Source of the DNA: CAWKGV01 sp963849305
Lineage (GTDB): Bacteria > Pseudomonadota > Alphaproteobacteria > Acetobacterales > Acetobacteraceae
Length of the DNA stretch: 64,000 bases
Assembly (NCBI GenBank): GCA_963849305.1
Contig: CAWKGV010000001.1
Span: forward strand, 186,001 to 250,000
Direction of reading: 5' to 3'
The notes below the pieces were generated by a model, which saw nothing but the letters and a program-made list of their open reading frames with translations, did no database searches and was not told the DNA's origin. This document shows positions 7,996 to 17,359 of this stretch, in pieces; the stretch's first letter is position 1; each line of letters starts with the position of its first letter. The translations under genes were made by a program, and so were the position numbers.

Positions 7996-9549
7996 ATGGC
8001 AACCACAACCGCCAGCCAAACCAGCCAGACCGACGTGCCATATCGGGGCTTGCTCACCGTCTGCGCGATGGTGGCGACGCTGATGCAGTCGCTGGACTCG
8101 ACCATCGCCAATGTCGCGCTGCCGTACATGCAGGGCAGCCTGTCGGCGAGCTACGACGAGATCACCTGGGTTCTTACCTCCTACATCATCGCCGCGGCGA
8201 TCATGACCGCGCCCGTGGGATGGCTATCCGCGAGGTTCAGCGAAAAGCGGGTATTCCTGGTCTCGCTGATCGGCTTCACTGCAAGTTCCATGCTTTGCGG
8301 GATGGCCAGCTCGCTCGACGAGATGGTGCTGTTCCGCTTCGCGCAAGGCGTGTTCGGTGCGGCGCTGGTGCCGCTGTCGCAAACCACGATGCTGAACATC
8401 TACCCGGTGGAGAAGCGCGGTCAGGCGATGGCGATTTGGGGGGTGGGCGTGATGATCGGCCCGATCGTCGGCCCCACGCTCGGCGGCTATCTCACTGAGC
8501 TGTATAATTGGCGCTACGTGTTCTTCGTCAATCTGCCGTTCGGTGTGCTGGCGACGCTGGGCATCTGGTTCACCATGCCAAGCGAGAAGGCGCAGTCGAG
8601 TTTGCGTTTCGATTGGTTCGGCTTCATCGTCCTCGCGGTGGGGCTCGCCGGTTTGCAGCTCATGCTGGACCGAGGCGAGACGAAGGACTGGTTCAGCTCC
8701 AACGAGGTGCTGACCGAGGCGGTGCTCGCCGGCTTCGGCTTCTACCTGTTCATCATTCATCTGATGACGGCGGAGAAGCCGTTCATCGCTCCGCGGGTTT
8801 TCCGGGACCGAAATTTCGCCATGGCATTAGTGGTCATGTTCCTGGTCGGGTTGGTGTTGGTCGCCACCTCCGTGCTGCTGGCACCCTGGCTCCAGGATCT
8901 TGGGAATTACCCGGTCGCAACCGCCGGACTGCTGCTGGCCCCGCGCGGCTTCGGCACAATGGCGGCCATGCTGCTCGCCGGCCGGCTGACCAACAAGATG
9001 GACCCGCGCCTCCTAATGGGATTCGGGACGTGCGTGCTGACCTGGACATTCTGGGAAATGACGGGGTGGACACCGGCCGTCTCGGTCACGGAGATCGTCT
9101 GGAATTCCGCCGTCCAGGGATTTGGGCTGGGCTTCGTGTTCATCCCGCTTAACGTGGTGGCGTTCGCCACCTTGGAACCGGCATTGCGCACCCAGGGCAC
9201 CGCGCTCTGGAGCCTGGTACGCAACGTCGGCAGCGCGATCGGCATTTCCATCTTCGAGGCTCTGATCGCGCAGAACACCCAGATCGAGCACTCCGTGCTG
9301 GCGCCGTTCGCCAACCCGTTCAATCGGGTGATCCAAAGCGCGCCGACGATTTCGCATATGCTCTCGCCCGCGTCGCCGCATGGTGCGGCACTATTCAATC
9401 AGTTAATCGAGCAGCAGGCGCAGATTATTGCGTATAATGACGATTTCTGGCTGATGATGCTGATATCGCTCCCGATTCTGGTGTTGCTGTTCTTCATGCG
9501 TCGGCCCCAGGCCGGCGCGGGCGGCGGTGAGCACGCGGTGATAGAGTGA
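7996..9549 (+). CDS. emrB: EmrB-type MFS drug exporter (DHA2, 14 TM)
   Basis: A 517-residue proton-driven inner-membrane exporter. The opening LLTVCAMVATLMQSLDSTIANVAL segment (helix 1 with the DSTIANVALP motif), WVLTSYIIAAAIMTAPVGWL, a motif-A-like loop (SARFSEKRVF) and VGPTLGGYLTELYNWRYVFF (motif C and D region) mark the DHA2 family; about 14 hydrophobic segments can be counted. It starts at ATG 7996, 8 nt after the second adaptor gene, with GAGGCG as ribosome-binding site. With an EmrA-type adaptor it should expel hydrophobic drugs or uncouplers across both membranes via an unlinked TolC-like protein. Confidence 0.93.
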   Translation: MATTTASQTSQTDVPYRGLLTVCAMVATLMQSLDSTIANVALPYMQGSLSASYDEITWVLTSYIIAAAIMTAPVGWLSARFSEKRVFLVSLIGFTASSMLCGMASSLDEMVLFRFAQGVFGAALVPLSQTTMLNIYPVEKRGQAMAIWGVGVMIGPIVGPTLGGYLTELYNWRYVFFVNLPFGVLATLGIWFTMPSEKAQSSLRFDWFGFIVLAVGLAGLQLMLDRGETKDWFSSNEVLTEAVLAGFGFYLFIIHLMTAEKPFIAPRVFRDRNFAMALVVMFLVGLVLVATSVLLAPWLQDLGNYPVATAGLLLAPRGFGTMAAMLLAGRLTNKMDPRLLMGFGTCVLTWTFWEMTGWTPAVSVTEIVWNSAVQGFGLGFVFIPLNVVAFATLEPALRTQGTALWSLVRNVGSAIGISIFEALIAQNTQIEHSVLAPFANPFNRVIQSAPTISHMLSPASPHGAALFNQLIEQQAQIIAYNDDFWLMMLISLPILVLLFFMRRPQAGAGGGEHAVIE

Positions 9550-9604
9550 GCGGGAACCTAGCCCGCGGCTGGCGGTTGGGGGTCCGATGACAGGAGGTCT
9601 CGGC

Positions 9605-9859
9605 ATGGGCGGTCTTCGCGCGTTCGGCCCCACGCTGGCGGCGGCCTTGCTGTTCGCGGCGCCCGCCGTCGCCGCGAGCCAAGGTGCGGTCCAGGACGGC
9701 AACGGCGCCACCGGCACCACCAGCGCGGCCAATCACACCCATGCCCGGCCTGGCAATGGCGCGGCGAGCACCCAGAGCGGTGTGGGGCTGGACCATAACG
9801 TCGGGCCGTTCGGGTATCAGGACCACCAGCAGAGGGCGCAAAATAATAGCGCCAAGTGA
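9605..9859 (+). CDS. Small secreted protein, hypothetical
   Basis: An 84-residue protein. ATG 9605 is chosen over 9587 because AGGAGG lies about 8 nt before it. The signal peptide is clear (LRAFGPTLAAALLFAAPAVA, cleavage after AVAAS). The mature part is low in hydrophobics and rich in Gly, Ala, Asn, His and Gln (NHTHARPGNG, YQDHQQRAQNNSAK), suggesting a flexible periplasmic peptide. It follows emrB by 55 nt and ends 15 nt before the convergent DyP gene. The family is not recognised. Confidence 0.6.
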   Translation: MGGLRAFGPTLAAALLFAAPAVAASQGAVQDGNGATGTTSAANHTHARPGNGAASTQSGVGLDHNVGPFGYQDHQQRAQNNSAK

Positions 9860-9874
9860 CCGACAGGGGCCGCG

Positions 9875-12856
9875 CTATCGCCGCTCGACTAGGAAGCGGA
9901 CCGTCCGCCGCGCCGGCATGAAGAAATAGCCGCCGCCGCGGACCCGCACGAACTCCTCTAGTGCCCCAAGCCGCGCCGGACCGTCTTCGGTTGGAACGGT
10001 GAAATGCGCGGCCCCAGGCCGCCCCGGCCTCAGCATCGGATCGGCCTCGTCCTCCAGCGCCTGGAAGTTCCGCCCGAGTATGTAGGTCTGCTGGATGAAC
10101 TCGAATTGCCGCTCGACATCGGCGTTCAGGCACATGAACAGCGTCCCCGGCTTTTCGCCCTCCGCCGGCGGCTGATACGGCCGGCTCACGCGCATGATCC
10201 GGTGTCGGTTGGCGATCGAAAGCGCGGAAGCCGAGGCGTCCGGACCGAGGCTGTCACGTGGATTGGCGCGGCGGATATGCGCCCCGAACGGGCAACGCAG
10301 TCCCTGCGGGTCCTCCTGGCCAGGCAGGAAGTCGTTATCCCGGGCTCGCCGCCCGGGTTGCCCCGCCGGACGCTCGGGATTGCGCACCAGCGAGCTGCCG
10401 TTGGACGGCCAGCGCCCCACCACCTTCGCCGCGACCAGTTCGCGCCGGAGGCCGCGATCCGGCGCCAGCGCGCGCAGCGGCGAGTCCGGCCGGTCCGCCG
10501 TCTGATCGAGCCATCGGTTGAACGCATCGACATCCTGTTCAAGCTGGCGGATGACCAGGTACGTGCCGTTGTGCCCGAGATCGCGCCGCCCGTCGGAACC
10601 GCCGGTGCCGAAGGCCGGGCGCTGCGTAGGCAGGCCCGAAACCGCCTCGGCCAACAGATGCGCCGGGTCGAGGCCGGCCTGGACGGTCGGCGTCGAGGGA
10701 TAGTAGCCGCTATTGTCGAGATAGCCGAGCACGAACTCGCCGGGCTCCGAGGCATGGATGCCATTGCGCGCCGCCCGCCCGCGCGGAGTGTCGCGCAGCA
10801 GCGGCTGCGAGATGCCGTCCACGAAACCGAACGGCTCGCGCATCGGCTCATGGCGGGGCGGCAACGGTTGCAGGCGGATCGTGGCCGCGATCTTCTGACC
10901 CGTGGCGTCGGCCTCGGCTCCGAGCCGCTCGCAGACATGCTGCACCTCGGCTTCCAATTCCGCATAGACCAGCAGCACCGCATCGGCCGGCCGATCCTCG
11001 TTGCCCCAGCTCCACTTCGCCGGCCTATTCTCGCCTTCGTCGCCGAGTGCCACCGACCGCCAAGGCGCCGTCATGCCGTTGCGGAAGATGGCGGAGAATG
11101 TGTCGAGGTCCGCGCGCGGCAGCCCGAGCTTGTCGAAGCCCGTGCTGGACAGCGCGAAGGCCAGCGCCCAAGAGCGGCCGCGGTCCTCGCCGTAGGTGAT
11201 GTCGGGCTCGATCCGCCGCAGCCAGTCCCGGCACGCGCCCGGCTGGTGCGCGCCCGGCCTGCCGGCCATCTCGATCACCAGGCAGGTCGCGTGCGGCAGG
11301 TGCCGCCGCCCGCCGAACACCAGGGTCGGGATCTCGCGCTTCTCAAGGGTCGGTGGCGGCACCGGCCCGGTGGACGGAAGTTGGGTCGGGTCCGCAGCCC
11401 ACGGCGTCTGTGGCGTTGGTCGCGAGGCCGGCGCGGAGCCGAACAGGGACAGCCAATCCTCGGCCTCGGCATCGGTGCGGGCCGACGCGATGCCCTGGCG
11501 GATCGCGGCGTTGCTCCGGATGCGCGCCAGTGTCAGGTCGGGATAGGCCGAGTACCAGAACAGCGGCGGATACATCTGCACCCGCGCCCAGCGGCGCAGC
11601 CGGTCGCCGTCGCTGGCACCGCCTTGGAAGAGGTCGCTGGTGCGCGGGAAGTCTTCGGTATTGCTCCAGATCGCCGTCACTCCGCTATGGCCGAGCTGGA
11701 TGAAGTCCTCGACATAGCTCTCCCACGCGCCGTCGTAGTTCGACCAGAAGAACAGCTTGTCGGCGCCGGGCAGCAGGAACCAGCGCGCGAAATGGATGTC
11801 CGCGATCTGGCCCAGGAACCCCGGCCGGCTCTCGCGCGACGATTCCACGGCGATGATCCAGAACGCGAAGCGCAGCGCCAGGCGGCGGAACCGTCCGGGC
11901 TTCATGGTCGAGACCGAGGCCAGCAGCCCTTGCGCGCACACGCCCTCGCTGCGCATCAGCTCGCCGATCTTCTCCGGATTGGGGGCCTTGTCTCGCGCCA
12001 GGTCGGTGGCCTCCAGCCGGTTCAGGTAGAATTGCGCCCAATAGAGAACGCCCCCGATCGCCAAGGCCGAGACGAACACGGCCAGCAGCGCCCCAAGCAC
12101 GAAGGCTCCGACCCCGCTCACGGACCAGAACAGCCAGGCGAACAGACCCCACAGCGCGAACATCGGCCCCAGCAGCGGCCAAAGCAGCGTTTTCAGTCCC
12201 GGCCAGAGCAGCGAGAGCACCGTCTGCAACGATACCGTCGCGGCATCGCTGCTCGGCTGGGGCGGCGGATTGAGCATCGGGGCGGGTTCCGCCACGAACG
12301 CCCATTTGGCCGCGTCCTCTTGCCAGAGCACGCGCCGCACCTCCTCCAGTTTCTCGCGTGCGCTAGCCGGGGCGCACAGCGTCTTTTCCATGCTCCCGAT
12401 GCGGCGGGCGAGCCACTGCTCGTCGCGCAAGCGGCGCACGCTCATGCCGGGCGAGCCGTCGAAGGGAAGCCCGAGCGCCGGGGCGAACCAGCCCTGCCCC
12501 ATCGGACGGTTGTAGCGGATCAGCAGCTTGGCCAAGGCGTCGGGGCGTCGGTCGAAATCGGCACCGCGGCCCATCAGCTCCAGCGCCCGGGCAAGCTTGT
12601 CGCCCAGCACCCTCGCCACCGTGCCCAACGCCTGCTTGACGCTGCCATCGGCGCTGACCTCGATCAGCAGGTGCGCCGTCTCGGGCCGCGTCCCGCGCAC
12701 GACATTGATGCTCATAAAATGAATGCCGCCAGCCGCATCGAGGGCTCGACCCCACTCCGGGGCCGCGGGTGCCCCCATCTCGCGTAGCAGCGTTTCGACG
12801 CGGTTCGCCTGCGACTCCGGGAAGGCGATGGCGACGGTTGCGAACGCGTGGGTCAT
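9875..12856 (-). CDS. DyP-type haem peroxidase with N-terminal membrane-anchored extension
   Basis: A 993-residue protein. The C-terminal half (about 560-993) is a dye-decolourising peroxidase: the GXXDG motif is FGFVDGISQP near residue 680, and CPFGAHIRRANPRD near 860 carries the histidine that ligates haem in the family and a conserved arginine. Ordinary DyPs are about 300-500 residues; here about 550 extra residues precede the domain, with two hydrophobic segments at about 222-275 (LLWPLLGPMFALWGLFAWLF and GAFVLGALLAVFVSALAIGG). No signal peptide or Tat motif is seen. The start ATG 12856 overlaps the P450 stop by four bases (ATGA), implying coupled translation. I infer a membrane-attached peroxidase working with the P450, perhaps on a lipid. 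Confidence 0.88.
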   Translation of the reverse strand: MTHAFATVAIAFPESQANRVETLLREMGAPAAPEWGRALDAAGGIHFMSINVVRGTRPETAHLLIEVSADGSVKQALGTVARVLGDKLARALELMGRGADFDRRPDALAKLLIRYNRPMGQGWFAPALGLPFDGSPGMSVRRLRDEQWLARRIGSMEKTLCAPASAREKLEEVRRVLWQEDAAKWAFVAEPAPMLNPPPQPSSDAATVSLQTVLSLLWPGLKTLLWPLLGPMFALWGLFAWLFWSVSGVGAFVLGALLAVFVSALAIGGVLYWAQFYLNRLEATDLARDKAPNPEKIGELMRSEGVCAQGLLASVSTMKPGRFRRLALRFAFWIIAVESSRESRPGFLGQIADIHFARWFLLPGADKLFFWSNYDGAWESYVEDFIQLGHSGVTAIWSNTEDFPRTSDLFQGGASDGDRLRRWARVQMYPPLFWYSAYPDLTLARIRSNAAIRQGIASARTDAEAEDWLSLFGSAPASRPTPQTPWAADPTQLPSTGPVPPPTLEKREIPTLVFGGRRHLPHATCLVIEMAGRPGAHQPGACRDWLRRIEPDITYGEDRGRSWALAFALSSTGFDKLGLPRADLDTFSAIFRNGMTAPWRSVALGDEGENRPAKWSWGNEDRPADAVLLVYAELEAEVQHVCERLGAEADATGQKIAATIRLQPLPPRHEPMREPFGFVDGISQPLLRDTPRGRAARNGIHASEPGEFVLGYLDNSGYYPSTPTVQAGLDPAHLLAEAVSGLPTQRPAFGTGGSDGRRDLGHNGTYLVIRQLEQDVDAFNRWLDQTADRPDSPLRALAPDRGLRRELVAAKVVGRWPSNGSSLVRNPERPAGQPGRRARDNDFLPGQEDPQGLRCPFGAHIRRANPRDSLGPDASASALSIANRHRIMRVSRPYQPPAEGEKPGTLFMCLNADVERQFEFIQQTYILGRNFQALEDEADPMLRPGRPGAAHFTVPTEDGPARLGALEEFVRVRGGGYFFMPARRTVRFLVERR

Positions 12857-14130
12857 GGCGACCTCAGCGGCAGGAAGTTGACGGGAAGCCGTTCGGGGAA
12901 GATGGAGGCGAAGAAGGTGCGCCGGCCGCGCCCGCGCTTGATCTCGTCGCATAGCAGCAACGGCCGCAGCATCGCCGGGATCACCGCCGAGGCGATCGCC
13001 GCGCCCAGGCAGTGGTGCGGCCCATAGCCGAAATGCATGTAGTCCGCTGCCGGCCGCCCCGGGTCGAAGCGCTTGGGCGTGCCCACCTGGCGCGGATCGA
13101 GCATCGCCGACTGCGTGGCCACCAGCACCCGCGTCCCCTTGCGAATGCGCGGTGAACGCCATCTGCCCGCCGCCAACCGGAAGTCGTCCTTGCACTCACG
13201 CGGCCAGAACGGAATGATCGGCTTGAAGCGCAACACCTCGAACAGGCATCGGCGTAGCAGGTCCGGGTCGCCGGCGCGCGCCGCCTGTCGCGCCGCCGCC
13301 ATCATGTCCGGCCGGCGCAGCAGCATCTCCATCATGTTGCCCGCCGCAAGCATCCCCGTCGGTATGATCGCGATGATCACGCCGATGATCAGCGCGCGGA
13401 TCGTCGTATCGTCCGGGGGGCCGCCATTGTCCCGCCGCATCTGGACCAGTCGCTTGAGCACGCTGTCCGGCAGGCCGCTGTAGCGCGCGACGCGGTGACG
13501 CGAGCGATCGACCGCCTCGCGTAGAAGCTGCGCGCCCGCGTCCGCCTGGGCAAGCGCGACCGGATCGTCGAGGCCCAACGGCTCTATCAGATAGCCGGCG
13601 ACCGCCATCGCCCACAGCGGAAAATCCTTGTCATCAACTAAAACCCCGAGATAGCGCTCGCAAATCTCGGTCAGGATCGGCCGCGCCAGCTCCCCCGCCA
13701 CGTCGATCCCGCCCGCCGCGCGGCGTATAATCGCTTCGGCGGAGCGCGTGGCGATGTCCGCCACCGACGGGATGTCGGAGAGTGGGAAGGCACGCATCGC
13801 GAGCTTCAGGTCGGCGCGATATTTCTCACCGTCGTCGCGGCCGAGCAGAAAGCGGCTCCCGGCGAACCGTTCCAGATCCGGTCCGTAGGGCACGCCGAAG
13901 ATGGTGTCGTTGGTCAACACCTCGCGCACGTTCTCGTATCGGGTGATTGCCGCAAACCGAACCCAGCGCCCGCCCTGAAACAAACGGAATCGCGGGATCG
14001 GCCAACTCCAACGCAGGATGGCAAAGAACGGGTTCAGGTGCTCGATCATCGGCCGCAGCAGGTGGCTAACCCAGCTCTGCTTTCGCAACTGGTCGGGCTC
14101 GAACCGGCTCGACGGCGCGGGCTGGTTCAT
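12853..14130 (-). CDS. Cytochrome P450 with altered I-helix
   Basis: A 425-residue P450. The haem-binding loop is FGYGPHHCLG (about residue 370), the K-helix ExxR is EVLR, and the C-terminus is LPVNFLPLRSP. The I-helix reads VIIAIIPTGMLAAGN where most P450s have AGxD/ETT: the threonine is kept but the acid of the acid-alcohol pair is proline. In the family this pair delivers protons for oxygen activation, and enzymes that rearrange hydroperoxides often lack it. No transmembrane anchor is seen. It overlaps the cyclase stop (ATGA at 14127-14130) and the DyP start (ATGA at 12853-12856), so all three are translationally coupled. No ferredoxin or reductase gene is nearby. Confidence 0.92.
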   Translation of the reverse strand: MNQPAPSSRFEPDQLRKQSWVSHLLRPMIEHLNPFFAILRWSWPIPRFRLFQGGRWVRFAAITRYENVREVLTNDTIFGVPYGPDLERFAGSRFLLGRDDGEKYRADLKLAMRAFPLSDIPSVADIATRSAEAIIRRAAGGIDVAGELARPILTEICERYLGVLVDDKDFPLWAMAVAGYLIEPLGLDDPVALAQADAGAQLLREAVDRSRHRVARYSGLPDSVLKRLVQMRRDNGGPPDDTTIRALIIGVIIAIIPTGMLAAGNMMEMLLRRPDMMAAARQAARAGDPDLLRRCLFEVLRFKPIIPFWPRECKDDFRLAAGRWRSPRIRKGTRVLVATQSAMLDPRQVGTPKRFDPGRPAADYMHFGYGPHHCLGAAIASAVIPAMLRPLLLCDEIKRGRGRRTFFASIFPERLPVNFLPLRSP

Positions 14131-17100
14131 GGCAGCTGCTCCAACAAATGCCCCGCGCGCGACATATTCGGCGCCTTGTGGGCTTCCCGCAACTTGGCCA
14201 GGGATGTGCTCGCGCGGAGCGCGAACAGGTGCGCCCCTTGGGCCACCGCGATGTCGTGCGCCTCTCGCAGCGCCATCTCCGCCGCTTCTCGCTCGCCCGC
14301 CAGGTCGAGAAGTTCGCCTTCGACACGATGGAACTCGGCTTCATCCCAACGCTCGCCCGACTGCTCGGTTAGGGCTCGGGCCTCATCGAGTCTGGTCAGA
14401 CCTGCCGCGATATCGCCGCTCCGCCCCAGCAACTCCGCCTCGAAGCGAAGCGATATTTGCAAATGCAGCCGGGTGCCGGTCATCCGGTACAGCTCGCCGC
14501 CCCGTCGCACCAGCGCCAGTCCCTCTCTGGGGTCGCCAAGTTGGCCGCGGAACCAGCCGCGAAAGACCATTGCCGCGGCCTCGAAAAACGCGATCCCATG
14601 CTCGACGGCCAGCGAATGCAATTCCTCGGCCACGGCCAATCCCGCCACCGGCTTGCCGATGAAGACATGCAAGGATGCCTGCTTGCAGAGTGCGTGAGCC
14701 ACTGAATAGGAGTGACCGAGCGCGCGTGCCTCCCTGACCGCCTCGTCGCACGCAGCCCAAGCTTCGGCGCCGCGGCCGACGCACATCCGTTCCCAGGCCA
14801 AACACGTGTGCAACATCACTCGCGGATCGCCCACGACTCGGCTGGCGTACTCATCGCGTCGGCCCACGTCGAAAAGATCCAGGCCACGGCGCAGGAAGTC
14901 ATGTGCGGGTCCGAAGGAGCCCAGCGCGAAATGGGTGAAACCGGCGGCATAGCAGGCGAGCAGGCCCCAAACCGGATCCCGGCGCTCGCGAGCGAGGTCA
15001 AGAAACTCCTCGGCCTGCTTGCGGGCCGAGGCGAGTTCGGCGCGCAGATGTGCTTGCGTCCATTCCACGAACAGCACAGTGAGGAGCTGCGGCGGCGAAC
15101 CAAGTTCAGTGCACAGCACCCGCGCGCGGGCGACAGACGCGGTGAAACCCGGGGCGGCATGACCCTGGGTCGCGATGATGGCCTTGCCGAGCAAGATCTG
15201 CAGATCCAGCTCCTGGCGCCGGCGTGCTTCGGTGTCGGGCAGCGAGGCGCATAGCTCCAGCCCTCGGCGGAGTTGGGCCAGTGCCTCGGAGGTAGCCGCG
15301 CGCATCAAGGATTGCGTGCCGGCGCGCAACCACCAGCCGACCGCCTGCTCGACCAATCCCGCCTCGGTGCAGTGATGGGCGAGGAGCTGGGGGTCGGCGA
15401 TCGCCGTACGTGGGAACTCGGTCTGCAACGCTTGCGCGATGCGTTCGTGCAGCATGCGTCGCCGATCCCGCAGCATCATGCCGTAGGCGGTGTCCTGGAT
15501 CAGCGTATGCTTGAAGCGGAACTCGCCCGAGCCGGGCGAACCGCTCGACAGCACAAGCCCCGAGTCCACCAGGCGCCGGATCGCCGCGTGGAGGGCTTGA
15601 TCGCTGGTCTCATGAACGTGCCGCAACAGCTCGATGGAGAAGTTCCGCCCGATCGCCGCGGCCGCTTCCACCACCTTGCGCGCCGGGCCCAGCCGATCGA
15701 GACGCGCGAGCAGCGAGGCGTGGATCGACGCGGGCACGGTTTCCCCGGGGCGTCCGGCGCCGCCGGAGTTTTCGAGCACCGCCCGCGTGACCTCCTCCAA
15801 GAACAGCGGCACGCCGTCGCAGCGCGAGACGATCGCCTGGACGACATTTTCGGCGAGGGTATCGGGGCCGGCCATGCCGCGGACCAGTTCGGCGCCCTCG
15901 CCCCAGCGCAGCGGTTCGAGCGTGATGGGTTCTACCGCCGGAGCATCAATCCAATCCGGCCTGAATTCGGGCCGTCCCGTGACGACCAGCAACAGCGGCA
16001 GGGACGCGGCCTGGCGGACCACGAGGTCAAGCAACTCGGACGTGGTGGGATCGGCCCAATGCGCGTCCTCCATGATCCCCAGCACCGGCCCGCGATGGCA
16101 GGTTCGGATGAGCCCGTGGAGAAACGCGCGCAGTGTCCGCTCGCGGCGGCGTTGCAGCGAGAATTGCAGGACTTCCGAACGCTGATCCACCGGCACCATC
16201 AGAAGATTGGCGATCAGGACGAACTCCTCCGCCGAGGCGCCGCGCAGGATCGATTCCAGTTTCGCCCGCCGTAGCTCGGGCGCGTCCTCGGGCTCGATGC
16301 GGGCGAGATGTTCCAGTTGCTGGATGCAGGGGTGCAGCGCCACGCCTTGCTGGTGCGCCACGCAGAACCAGCGCAGCCGTGTGTGCGTCTCCACTTCGGT
16401 CTCGGCCATCAACTGCGCCGTTAGGCGCGACTTGCCGATGCCGGGTTCGCCGGTGATGAGGGCGACGCGGCCGGTGCCCTGGCGCGCTTGCCGCCACAGT
16501 GACGAGAGCCGCTCGACCGTGGCGCGGCGGCCAATGAGCGGCGTGAGAAGCGGGCCGACCCTGGCTTCGAAACGGCTCGGATTGGCGGCTGGGCGCAGCA
16601 CCTGCGCGACCGCGATCGGGGTGTCCCATCCTTTCAGCGAATGCCGGCCGAGGTCGCGATAGACGAACAGCGGCCCGATCAGCCGCCGCACATGATCGGC
16701 GACCACCACCGTGTCGGGCTCGGCGAGCTGCTGTAGCCGCTGCGCGAGATTGGGGGCTTCTCCGGCGGCGTCGAGGCCGCGCGCGCTGCCGGTATCGGCG
16801 ACATCGCCCACGATCGCGATGCCGGTGGCGATGCCGATCCTGACATGCAGGCTGCGCCCGTCCGGGCCGGTGATCCCCGCCACCGCCTCGACCGCGAGCA
16901 GGCTCGCGCGGACGGCGCGTTCCGCGTCATCCTCGTGCGCCTGCGGGAAGCCGAAGAACACGAGCGCGCCGTCGCCCATCGGGCGGGCAAGGAAGCCGCC
17001 GTAGCGCCCCATCGTCTCCGCCACGCAGCGATGGAACCGGCCGATCAGGTCGGCGAGATCCTCGGGATCGATCCTGGTCGCGAGCCCGCTTGAGCCGACG

Positions 17101-17309
17101 AGGTCGCAGAATACGACGGTCAATTGCCGCCGTTCCGCCGCCGCCGGCGAGTCGAGACCTGCCGGCGCGGGGCGCAGGTCCAAGCCGCAGTTCGGGCAGA
17201 ACCGGGCCATCGGCGGCGTCTTGGCCGCGCATGAGGCACAGACGCCTTCCCCTCTGGCATTCGCACCGGGCGCGCGCGTGACCCCGGATCGTCCGAGCCG
17301 CAACTCCAT
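14127..17309 (-). CDS. Class III adenylate/guanylate cyclase fused to STAND ATPase and TPR-like domain
   Basis: A 1060-residue multidomain regulator. In order: zinc ribbon (CASC near 24 and CPNC near 38), class III cyclase domain (about 60-230) with metal aspartates in VVFCDLVGSS and RPMGDGALVFFG, then an AAA/STAND ATPase with Walker A ITGEPGIGKS (about 285) and Walker B LGIMEDAHWADP (about 410), and a helical TPR-like region from about 660 to the end. Such proteins are thought to make cyclic nucleotide under control of a nucleotide switch and a ligand- or partner-sensing C-terminus. The start is ATG 17309 with GGGGAAG 7 nt upstream. It heads the P450/DyP operon with a four-base overlap. A CRP-like site lies about 75-95 nt upstream. 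Confidence 0.92.
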   Translation of the reverse strand: MELRLGRSGVTRAPGANARGEGVCASCAAKTPPMARFCPNCGLDLRPAPAGLDSPAAAERRQLTVVFCDLVGSSGLATRIDPEDLADLIGRFHRCVAETMGRYGGFLARPMGDGALVFFGFPQAHEDDAERAVRASLLAVEAVAGITGPDGRSLHVRIGIATGIAIVGDVADTGSARGLDAAGEAPNLAQRLQQLAEPDTVVVADHVRRLIGPLFVYRDLGRHSLKGWDTPIAVAQVLRPAANPSRFEARVGPLLTPLIGRRATVERLSSLWRQARQGTGRVALITGEPGIGKSRLTAQLMAETEVETHTRLRWFCVAHQQGVALHPCIQQLEHLARIEPEDAPELRRAKLESILRGASAEEFVLIANLLMVPVDQRSEVLQFSLQRRRERTLRAFLHGLIRTCHRGPVLGIMEDAHWADPTTSELLDLVVRQAASLPLLLVVTGRPEFRPDWIDAPAVEPITLEPLRWGEGAELVRGMAGPDTLAENVVQAIVSRCDGVPLFLEEVTRAVLENSGGAGRPGETVPASIHASLLARLDRLGPARKVVEAAAAIGRNFSIELLRHVHETSDQALHAAIRRLVDSGLVLSSGSPGSGEFRFKHTLIQDTAYGMMLRDRRRMLHERIAQALQTEFPRTAIADPQLLAHHCTEAGLVEQAVGWWLRAGTQSLMRAATSEALAQLRRGLELCASLPDTEARRRQELDLQILLGKAIIATQGHAAPGFTASVARARVLCTELGSPPQLLTVLFVEWTQAHLRAELASARKQAEEFLDLARERRDPVWGLLACYAAGFTHFALGSFGPAHDFLRRGLDLFDVGRRDEYASRVVGDPRVMLHTCLAWERMCVGRGAEAWAACDEAVREARALGHSYSVAHALCKQASLHVFIGKPVAGLAVAEELHSLAVEHGIAFFEAAAMVFRGWFRGQLGDPREGLALVRRGGELYRMTGTRLHLQISLRFEAELLGRSGDIAAGLTRLDEARALTEQSGERWDEAEFHRVEGELLDLAGEREAAEMALREAHDIAVAQGAHLFALRASTSLAKLREAHKAPNMSRAGHLLEQLP

Positions 17310-17359
17310 GTCGGTCTTCCCCAGCTGCCCGTCGCTCGCGGGCGCATTTCTTGACCGAC

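Noticed and set aside
10004..12787. Very long plus-strand open frame opposite the DyP gene
   Set aside because: It mirrors the codon structure of the DyP gene, which has clear motifs; its own translation has no recognisable domain and is unusually rich in Arg, Pro and Ala.
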